From positions 1 through 39,918 of the IMG/VR virus record IMGVR_UViG_3300010399_000020: a stretch of 39,918 nucleotides of DNA, one strand, 5' to 3'. The number at the start of each line of letters is the position of its first letter. Positions within the stretch are counted from its first letter, which is position 1. The notes under the pieces were generated by a model, which had not been told where the DNA came from, did not search any database, and was given only the letters and a program-made list of their open reading frames with translations. This DNA is from a virus. Below, piece after piece: positions 29,695 to 37,200 of the stretch. A program made the position numbers and the translations under genes.

Positions 29695-30092
29695 TGGCGC
29701 CCCGCAGCTGGCGGTCCAACATTCCTGCGGTGCAGGAGGCACTGCTCCAGGGGCGCGCGCTCGGGCTGATCGCGGCGGCCAACGTGGTGCAAAACGCCGT
29801 CAAGCGCGGACTGCGCGGCGGCTACACCTCCGGCGATTTCGTGACGGGCACCTCGCTCAATCATGTCACGCGCGGCAACGTGGAGGAATTCCACGGGGAT
29901 GCCTACATCAAGGTGGGCACGGACCTGCTCTATAATCTCTACTGGGAGCTCGGCCATCATAACGCCTGGACGCGCCGCTACGAGCGGCGGCCCGTCTGGG
30001 TGCCCGCGCTGATAGACACGCGCCGGGCGCAGGCGCGGGCGTATGCCGCGCAGATCAGGCTGGCGCTCGGCAAGATTCCGAGGATTCCGTGA
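29694..30092 (+). CDS. HK97-gp10-like neck / tail-completion protein, 132 aa
   Basis: An N-terminal helix with ALGLIAAANVVQNAVKRGLR, a beta region (GDAYIKVGTDLLYNLYWE) and LGHHNAWTRRYERRPVWVP match the HK97 gp10 family, where the region after the Glu-x-Gly is conserved. It joins head and tail during assembly. Position between the head closure and tail terminator genes supports this. Confidence 0.85.
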   Translation: MAPRSWRSNIPAVQEALLQGRALGLIAAANVVQNAVKRGLRGGYTSGDFVTGTSLNHVTRGNVEEFHGDAYIKVGTDLLYNLYWELGHHNAWTRRYERRPVWVPALIDTRRAQARAYAAQIRLALGKIPRIP

Positions 30093-30553
30093 GCACGTTT
30101 TCAACGGAGAGCATCCTGCGGGCGATTCGTCAGCGCGCCCTGACGTTCAGCGCGCTGGGCGGCAGTACGGCGGCCACGCTCCTGGGCTCGCGCTGGTACT
30201 TCATCCAGCCCCCCGATAACGTCACATATCCGTATGCCGTCATGACCGTGCTGGACCGCCCCAAGACGGGCGAGTACAACGGGCGGCGCGAGGAGTGGCT
30301 CGTAGAGGTGCAGTTTGTGGCGCGGCCGCGCAAAGAGCTGGCGGCGCTGGAGCGCATAGCCGATGTAGTAGACGAGGCGTTCCTCGCCTGGACTGACAAC
30401 GGTTCCGGGCTGATCTTCTCACGGGGCGAGCGGAGCCGCAGCCAGCTGCCGCCCTTTGAGCTCCCGGCAGACCGGGAGGTATGCAGTATCCGGGCGGTCT
30501 ACACTTTCGTAGTCTGGCCCCGCTTCCTCACGCAGTACGATATCCCGTCCTAG
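30089..30553 (+). CDS. Tail terminator-like protein (DUF3168 type), 154 aa
   Basis: A helical start (ESILRAIRQRALTFSALGG) is followed by a beta-rich region (YPYAVMTVLDRPKTGEYNG, WLVEVQFVARPRKELAALE) and a C-terminal strand pair with CSIRAVYTFVVW. The pattern and position fit the tail terminator ring protein that stops tail-tube growth and binds the neck. The GTG start is coupled. The gene is followed by one of the few gaps, before the major tail gene. Confidence 0.78.
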   Translation: MSTFSTESILRAIRQRALTFSALGGSTAATLLGSRWYFIQPPDNVTYPYAVMTVLDRPKTGEYNGRREEWLVEVQFVARPRKELAALERIADVVDEAFLAWTDNGSGLIFSRGERSRSQLPPFELPADREVCSIRAVYTFVVWPRFLTQYDIPS

Positions 30554-30557
30554 GAGG
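30552..30557 (+). promoter_or_regulatory. Strong ribosome binding site of the major tail gene
   Basis: AGGAGG lies five bases before ATG 30563 and starts at the previous stop codon. It supports high expression of the tail-tube protein, which is made in many copies. Confidence 0.7.
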
Positions 30558-30562
30558 GCTCC

Positions 30563-31105
30563 ATGAGCAGCGGCTACACCACCCGGTTGCCAGATGACGT
30601 GCTGCTGGATACGGGCGTGCTCTACGTAGGAAACAACATCTGGGGCGCCACCCGCGGCGGCATCACGTGGGAGCCGGGCAGCGAGTGGCGGCACATCGGG
30701 TACGATGGCGAGAAGGCGCCGCGCATCGGCCTGGACCGCAAGGCGTATGTGGCGGCGAAATTCTCGGGGCGGTTCATCCACTTTGGCCCCGAGGATATTG
30801 CCAAGTTTGAGCCCGGTTCCACCACCGTAGGCTCAGACCCCAGCAGCCTGGTGATATCGCCCCAGCCTGCGGGCCAGCTCTTGGCCGAGGGGGAGTATCT
30901 CTCGCACGTCCGCCTGGTGTTTGATCGTGGGCAGGGGGGCTACTGCCAGATCAGGATGCCAAAAGCCTTCTGCGCGCAGTATCAGGTGCAGGGCAATGAC
31001 CGGGCGGAGGGCGAGGTGCAGGTGACAATAGAGGCGCGCATCCCCGAGGCGGAGACGGAAGGGCATCCCGGCTACGTCATCGAAATGGTCACGGCGCTCT
31101 CGTGA
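30563..31105 (+). CDS. Major tail tube protein, 180 aa
   Basis: The gene has its own strong Shine-Dalgarno site, lies between tail terminator and tail chaperone genes, and encodes a beta-rich protein (VLYVGNNIWGATRGGITWEP, KAYVAAKFSGRFIHFGPEDI, GEVQVTIEARIPEAETEGHP). These are the marks of a siphovirus tail-tube protein. The family match itself is weak by eye, so position carries much of the weight. Confidence 0.82.
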   Translation: MSSGYTTRLPDDVLLDTGVLYVGNNIWGATRGGITWEPGSEWRHIGYDGEKAPRIGLDRKAYVAAKFSGRFIHFGPEDIAKFEPGSTTVGSDPSSLVISPQPAGQLLAEGEYLSHVRLVFDRGQGGYCQIRMPKAFCAQYQVQGNDRAEGEVQVTIEARIPEAETEGHPGYVIEMVTALS

Positions 31106-31509
31106 CGCTCGGGCCGCTGGACATTTCCACGCTGGACGGACCAGCGGGAGAGATCAAGCTGGCGGACGGCCGCGTGGTGGCCGTCCGCGGGGCTGATGGC
31201 GTGATCATGAAAGCCCTGCACCGCCTGGGCATGGCGGCTGCCAGCTTCGCGGAGCACCCCGAGGCAGAGCCACACCCGGACCTGCTGAATACCAGAATTC
31301 TCTGGGACTTGGCCAAGCGCTGCCTCCCCTCGCTTACCGAGGAGGAGGTGGACGGCTTTACCGCCATCCAGTGCGGCGTGGTGCTGCGAGTAGCGCAGGG
31401 CCGCATCCAAGAGCTACTCAAGCAGGTGGAGGCGATTGAAAAAAAAGCCGCGGGGGCCGGAGAGGCCCCGCTCCCCGCGATGAGCCCGGCGTCATCTGTG
31501 CCCGAGTAG
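31102..31509 (+). CDS. Tail assembly chaperone, short form (G-like), 135 aa
   Basis: GTG 31102 overlaps the major tail gene stop. LADGRVVAVRGADGVIMKAL and the helical part with LPSLTEEEVDGFTAIQCGVV resemble small tail chaperones. Near codon 112 the frame passes GAA AAA AAA, a slippery run that lets some ribosomes move back one base into the frame of the T-like extension. Normal translation stops at 31509. Such chaperone pairs hold the tape measure during tail assembly. Confidence 0.85.
   Translation: MTLGPLDISTLDGPAGEIKLADGRVVAVRGADGVIMKALHRLGMAAASFAEHPEAEPHPDLLNTRILWDLAKRCLPSLTEEEVDGFTAIQCGVVLRVAQGRIQELLKQVEAIEKKAAGAGEAPLPAMSPASSVPE
31440..31446 (+). promoter_or_regulatory. Programmed -1 ribosomal frameshift site
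   Basis: The heptamer A AAA AAA (within eight As at 31439-31446) is in the correct register for the zero frame, reading GAA AAA AAA GCC. About three bases downstream a strong hairpin can form (GCGGGGGCC at 31450-31458 with GGCCCCGC after a GGAGA loop, one bulged G). The -1 frame is open from 31446 to 31841. Confidence 0.85.
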
Positions 31510-31841
31510 CCGCGGCCGCAGGGCGGAGCATCCGGGCGCAGTTGTTGGAGCCCTATGACTGGACGCTCTGGGAATTCTTAACGATGCAGGACGCCGAGCG
31601 GCTGGCGGCGTGGCTCCGTGAGGCAGAGGGATTTCAGCAGGCGTTCCGGCTCTCCATGGCGCAGCACGCGCCTGACCGCCTCTGGAAAGAGTACCAGAGT
31701 TTCCTGGCGGAGCGGCCTGCGGAGACCGTGAGCCCCGAAGAGGTGAAGCAGCGCGCGGCCCGATTCGCGCAGGCGGCCCAGGACACACGGGCCAGGCAGC
31801 AACGGCGGCAGAGAAAGGAGCGGCGGCGCCATGGCAGGTGA
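31446..31841 (+). CDS. Tail assembly chaperone, frameshift extension (T-like)
   Basis: This frame has no stop from the slippery site to 31841 and encodes LLEPYDWTLWEFLTMQDAER followed by a helical, basic end, as in the T part of G-T tail chaperones. The fused product would be 246 aa: 115 from the first frame and 131 from here. An internal start near 31542 would give a separate 99-aa product, but its position and lack of a good Shine-Dalgarno site make the frameshift product more likely. It overlaps the tape measure gene by 11 bases. Confidence 0.85.
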   Translation, partial: SRGGRRGPAPRDEPGVICARVAAAAGRSIRAQLLEPYDWTLWEFLTMQDAERLAAWLREAEGFQQAFRLSMAQHAPDRLWKEYQSFLAERPAETVSPEEVKQRAARFAQAAQDTRARQQRRQRKERRRHGR

Positions 31842-33081
31842 AGGGGGAGCCCTGGATTTAGCGGCGCTCGCGCTCCGCATTGAAAGCATCGGCCTCGCCC
31901 AGGCCAATCGCGCGCTAGCCGAGCTGGAGGGCCGCGGCCGGAAGGGTGGCGCAGCGTTCGATGACCTGGGCGACAAGAGCGAGAAAGCCAGCCAGGGCAG
32001 CCGGAAACTGGAGGGTGTGCTGCGCGGCGTGGGCCTCTCTATCGGTGGTGTGGTGGGGCCTGCGGGCAAATTGGGCAACACGCTGCTGGGGTTTGCGCCG
32101 GGCGGCGTCTATGTGGGCGCCGCGGTCCTCGGCCTTGGCCTCCTCAGCAAAGCCTGGGATGATGCGGCCAAGCAGGCTGAGGAGAGCTCGGCCCGTATCG
32201 CCAAGGCGGTGGAGGCGTCCCTCCCTGGTGCGCCCAAGGAGCTGAGCGCGCTCGCGCAGCGTGGTGTCATCGGGGAAGAGATAGACAATCTGATGGCACG
32301 CGGCGCCGGACTGAGCCGGATGATTGGCACGCACGGCGACTGGACGAAAACGCGCGAGGGAAAGAGCATCCTGGCCGAGATCGCGCGGCTCCGCGGACGG
32401 CAGGGGGCGCTGGATGAGGTAGGCGCCACCGCGCGAGAGGACACGCTGGCGGGTGCCATTGGCGACCTGCGCGGCTTCCGGGCTGGCCGACTGCCCACGG
32501 TGGGCGCCGTGGACAATTCGGCCATCCTCCGGGCGCTCACCGCGGACATGAAAGAGCTGACGGCAGAAGGCGTCAAGCTGGCCGGAGCGTTTGAGGACTC
32601 CGGCGCCGCCACCCATGACTATCTGGGCGAAGTCATGAAGGGCATAGAGCTCGCGCATGACGCCGAGAAAGCGGAAATAGAGCTGGGCATGGCCGAGCAG
32701 GAGCACGCGCGCCTGGCGCGCCAGGCGGCGGCCCAGATGCTTGTGGCGGGCGCCCAGCTCTTGGCGGGCATCATCCAGAGCCTCAAGGGCGGCGACTTTT
32801 TCGGCGCGCTCGGCGGTCTCGGCAACGCACTCCTCCTGCTCTCGGCCATTCCTACGCTCGGCATCTCACCCTGGATTGGCGCCGCGATCTCCGCGGGCAG
32901 CATCATCGGCGGCTCCATTGCCTCGCCCTCGGGCCGGGCGGCGCCCGCGGGGGGCGCTCCGGTGCCTGCTGGCCCCGTCTTTCAGTCCTTCACCGTCATT
33001 GGCGAGCATGACCCCGCGGGGCAGGCGGCCATTGCCCGCATGGCGCGCGCGGGCGTCCTCCGCGGTTACGGGAGGAGTTGA
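31831..33081 (+). CDS. Tail tape measure protein, 416 aa
   Basis: The position after the G/T chaperones, an N-terminal helical region (LALRIESIGLAQANRALAEL), hydrophobic Gly-rich stretches (about 66-106 and 320-366) and long charged helices between them identify the tape measure. Its length sets tail length. At the usual 0.15 nm per residue this small protein would give a tail of about 60 nm, shorter than most siphoviruses. GGAG ten bases before ATG 31831 serves as its Shine-Dalgarno site. Confidence 0.85.
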   Translation: MAGEGGALDLAALALRIESIGLAQANRALAELEGRGRKGGAAFDDLGDKSEKASQGSRKLEGVLRGVGLSIGGVVGPAGKLGNTLLGFAPGGVYVGAAVLGLGLLSKAWDDAAKQAEESSARIAKAVEASLPGAPKELSALAQRGVIGEEIDNLMARGAGLSRMIGTHGDWTKTREGKSILAEIARLRGRQGALDEVGATAREDTLAGAIGDLRGFRAGRLPTVGAVDNSAILRALTADMKELTAEGVKLAGAFEDSGAATHDYLGEVMKGIELAHDAEKAEIELGMAEQEHARLARQAAAQMLVAGAQLLAGIIQSLKGGDFFGALGGLGNALLLLSAIPTLGISPWIGAAISAGSIIGGSIASPSGRAAPAGGAPVPAGPVFQSFTVIGEHDPAGQAAIARMARAGVLRGYGRS

Positions 33082-33503
33082 TGAGCTCGCAAATAGATTT
33101 CACCGATGACGTGGGCGCGGCCACCCTCAAGAGTCCCATTCCCTCACCCGGTGATCGTTTTGGCGAATGGACGCCCGGCGTTAACGAGGTAGCCAGCCTG
33201 GAGGTGCCACTGGGCGATGGCGTGACGCAGAAGTTTCTCCACCGCCGTGATTACGTGGTGAGCTTCATCATTCGGAACCTCACCAGCGCCGAGCACAGCG
33301 TAGCGCTCCGGCTCAAGCAGTGGCTACTGGCGGGTGGCGAGGTGGCGGTCACGGTGGGGGACACGTCGCTGCATGAATATGATTGCGTCCTCCGGCCCGG
33401 CGCGGAGCCGGAGCTCACGTTCGTGGACCCGCGCCAGATTGAATTTGAGATGCGCCTCCAGCTCAAGCACGTCACAGACCTGCCGCTGATCGCAGACTAC
33501 TGA
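33081..33503 (+). CDS. Minor tail protein, probably tail-tip, 140 aa
   Basis: A small beta-rich protein (QKFLHRRDYVVSFIIRNLTS, GEVAVTVGDTSLHEYDCVLR, DPRQIEFEMRLQLKHV). It follows the tape measure by a TGATG junction, in the place where a distal tail or tail-tip protein is usually encoded, but it is shorter than a typical Dit protein. The assignment rests on position. Confidence 0.68.
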   Translation: MSSQIDFTDDVGAATLKSPIPSPGDRFGEWTPGVNEVASLEVPLGDGVTQKFLHRRDYVVSFIIRNLTSAEHSVALRLKQWLLAGGEVAVTVGDTSLHEYDCVLRPGAEPELTFVDPRQIEFEMRLQLKHVTDLPLIADY

Positions 33504-34213
33504 TGCCGAGCTACGGGCCAATCATCGGCCTGGCCCAATTCACCGGGGCCGATAACTCCGCCTTTTCCGCCTACGTTGCGGACGTGGGCCTCGGCCAGGG
33601 GACCAACCCGGACGGCGGAGACCCGGCCGCGTTTCGCCTTTTTGACAACAAGCTCAAACGCCCGGACAACGTGAGCGCGGGCGTGGGGTACGCGCACTTC
33701 CAGGGCGATCTTACCCACGATCATTTCCGGCTAGAGAGTGACATGGAGCTCCGCCAGCTCTACACCGCGGGCGCGCAGAACCATGGAGCGCTGACGTTCC
33801 GCGGCAATGATCAGCTGGACGTGGACCGGGAATACGTCAAGGTGGTGGCGGTCTCGGATGCCGTGGATACGGTGCACATCTACTGGCAGCGCGTGCTGGG
33901 GAACGCGCAGCCGGAAGGCGCCACGCTCGCCACGAACCTTACTATCTCGCTGGCAGCGTTTCGGCTCTGCATTGAGGTGGAGGGCGCGCTCGTGACCGTT
34001 CTGCGCCAGCCCTACGGCGGCGGGGCGGACGTGGCGGTGGGGGATTTCACGCTGGCCACGCCGTACAATGATGCGAGTCACCGCCGTTTCGGGGTGGACT
34101 TTCTCTACGTGAACACTTCGGGCGGCGGCATCGTGGGCAACAAGTGGGACAACTACCGGGTGCTCGGGCCGAATGAACCGCCCCCAGCTCCGGCGCGGGT
34201 GCTCGTGCGATGA
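33503..34213 (+). CDS. Minor tail protein with beta-sandwich look, 236 aa
   Basis: Sequence features include GYAHFQGDLTHDHFRLESDM, RGNDQLDVDREYVKVVAVSD, a run of strands with VEGALVTVLRQPYGGG, and the end GGGIVGNKWDNYRVLGP. The strand pattern with a closing DNYRV resembles lectin or LamG-like domains that bind sugars. This is a guess from pattern. It is coupled to both neighbours. The Pro-rich end PNEPPPAPARV could be a hinge to the next tail protein. Confidence 0.62.
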   Translation: MPSYGPIIGLAQFTGADNSAFSAYVADVGLGQGTNPDGGDPAAFRLFDNKLKRPDNVSAGVGYAHFQGDLTHDHFRLESDMELRQLYTAGAQNHGALTFRGNDQLDVDREYVKVVAVSDAVDTVHIYWQRVLGNAQPEGATLATNLTISLAAFRLCIEVEGALVTVLRQPYGGGADVAVGDFTLATPYNDASHRRFGVDFLYVNTSGGGIVGNKWDNYRVLGPNEPPPAPARVLVR

Positions 34214-37200
34214 CACTGCAACGGCAGTTTCGCTTCTCCTGGCCTGCCAGCATAGACCCGGACGGAGACCCGGTTCAGTATGAGGGTGAGTACCGGGTCA
34301 ACGCCGGGGCCTGGACTTCGCTCTTTGCGCTCCAGAGCGCGCGCACCTTTGCCTGGGACACTATAGACCTGGCGGCCGGACTCTATGAGGTGCGAGTCCG
34401 CGCGCATGACGGCTTCACGTATAGCGGCTGGGTGGTGTCCGCCGTGTTTGCCGTCCACTTCTACGATTTGGTGGCGTTCCGCCTCCGTATCCGCAACGCC
34501 GATGATGACGGCGATGAGCTGGTGATCAGCTCGCTCCCCGGAGACGCGCGGCTCTGCATCAGCGGCATCCCCCATGGCGATGGCCAGGAATTCAACCCGC
34601 TCACGGGCGAGGCCACGGTGGGCGCGTGGCTCGTGGAGGCGGTGGACCGCTTTCTGGATGATGACGTAACCTGGGCGGTGACGGAGAAAGTGTTTGACGC
34701 CGAGGCCCGGCAGCAGCTCCTCTCCCGCAAGGCATTTCTGGAGATCACCCGCGATACGGGCGACACGTGGCAAGGACTGGTAACGGGGTTTGTCAATCGG
34801 TTTGAGCTCATCGGCGGGCTCAAGTGGACGTTTTCCATTGGCGAGGCCCGGCGCCAGGACCGCGAAAAGCGGCTCTTTGAGGAAGTAACTGCGGCGTTCG
34901 GCAACATCACCACGCTCATAGGGAGCCCCAGCCGGAGCTGGTGGGGGCCGCTCTACAACTACCCGGCCTATTGGGTATTTGAAGTGGTGGAAGTGGCCAC
35001 CGGATATGTGACGCTGCAAATGGTGGACGGGTGGGCGCTGGATGATGCCGACTTTGGCGGCCGCATGGGCCGCCACCTCACCATTGCGGGCATCTACGCG
35101 CGCGAGCGCGCTAACGAGCTCTCGCTCCCAGAGCTCGTGCGCACCGATGGCGTGGCGCTCTCCGGGCGCTACCCCGGCATAGACGTGGAGCTCACGGGGC
35201 CGGGCGGCGGGACGTTCACGCCCACTGCGCAGCTGGGCTCCGATGGCCTCTCCCAGCTGATAGGGGACCGCGGGGAAATGGTGCTGGAGTGGGCGGCCAG
35301 CCAGCCGCTCGTGGGCGATCAGTTTGCGGTCCAGGCGTGGCGCAAGAAGATCACGCCAGACAACCCGCTCCACTACCGCGGCCACCCCATTGACCTGCTG
35401 ACGGCAGGCTGGGCGGAGCTGGGCTTGGCGTATGATGCGGCGGCGGCCGCGGTGGTCCGGGCAGAGCTCGGCCCAGATATCGCCGTGCTCCTCCGGTTGA
35501 CGCACAGCTACTCCCCCGAAGAGATGGAGCAAATGCTGGGCGGGCTGCTGGGCTTTGCCGTCCGCCGCAACACGGATGGCGAGCGGCAGCTCTTCCGCTC
35601 GCGTGTGCGAAACATCACCACGCCCGCCACCGAGGTGACACTCCAAGAGCTGCGCGCGGTGGAAACCCCGGTGTTTCGCGCGGAGGAGGCGCTGCTCTGT
35701 AATTCGCTGGTGATTCGGCAGAAGCGATTTATCCGCTGGAGCACCAATCAGCCGGACTCCCGGCCTGCGGATGACGTGCTGGAGATTCCCCTGGAGTTTG
35801 GCCCATTCGACAACGGGGAGACGGACCAGTACGGCGAGCATCAGCAGGTCTACGAGCTGCCGGGCATCGTGATCGCCAGCGCCTCCGGCATTGAGTACGG
35901 CTCGGGCTTTTTTGAGGATGGCCTGGCGCAGGAGCTCTTTGACCGCTTCGGCCGCGGCGGGCAGGTGGCCGAGCTGGAAGTCACGCTAGACGTGGCCGAG
36001 GTGCTGGGCGAGGAGATTCTCCTGACGCTGCCGCACCTCCCGGTGGGCGGTGGGCGCGGCGGCTCGCGCTGCATGCAGATCGTCAAGCGCACGCCCGTGG
36101 TGGGCGGCGCGGAGCTCCGGGTACTGGACACGGGCGAGGACGCGCAGCCCGCCACCAATCCCACGTTTACGCTGGCGCAGAGCGCGGTGGATGTGCGGAA
36201 ATACGCGGAGCTCACGATCACGAACGCCGCCACGCTGAACGCCGCGGGCATCCGCGTGCGCGTAGAGTGGGGGTTTGGGGCGGTGGAGCCGGACGGCGGG
36301 GCGCTGCTCACGGAGTACGCGGAGGGGGAAATCCCTACGGGCGCGATCACGCTGCCGCCGCTGGATGCGGGCACGCACGTGTGGGTGCGGCTCCAGAGCT
36401 TCCAGCACGCCAAGCGCGCCGGGCCGTATACCGCCTGGGATGATGTTGACCTAGACGATTTGCAGCCGCCCTCCGATATCGTGTTCACGCCCGGCGCCAC
36501 GGGTGATGACATAGTTGATGTGAGCTTTGTGGCGGTGGAAACCGACATGCCGCACGAGCTCTATAAGCGGCTCCAAGGCGCGCCCGGCTCGGATGCCGTA
36601 CTCATTGCCGTACTACCGCCTGGCGCGTACAGCTATGCAGGCATCCCGGTGGACGTGAGCACGGGCTACACGTTCGGGGTGCGGGCGGTGGAGCAGCCGC
36701 CCTGGCAGGGCGTGAGCACCACGCGAGAAGAGGACTATACCGCTGGCGCCACGCCGTCTGACTTGGACCCGCCCACGTTGGATGATCTCTCGCTGGTGGA
36801 AAACTGGGTCAATGTCTACAAGAATTTTGACAGCGTTGGAGGCACGCGGCCGCTGGCTGGGTTCTCCTCGTGGCGGATTCATCCCACGGCCTCGGCCTCG
36901 GGCTTCGCGCTGGGCGCGCCTATCGAAATCTGGATTTCGCAGGAGACGGCGCCGGGCTCCGGCATCTTCACGCCCTACGCGCTGCATTACCCCACCACGG
37001 ATACCGTGCCGCCTGGCGGCTATCCGTACCCGCCTACGGACCCCACGGTGGGCCGCTCCATCTCCGGCTGGACCGTTACGCCCTATGACGCCAGCCTGAT
37101 CAGGGTGAAGTGCCGCCATGCGATTGATGGCGGGGCGGTCTCTGCGTTCTCGGCCGAGCAGGAATTCACGCGCGAGCTCTACCTCCCTGGCCCCCCGGAT

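Noticed and set aside
34153-35841. 562-codon open frame opposite the giant tail gene
   Set aside because: It is a shadow frame of low-complexity composition with no ribosome binding site or family pattern.
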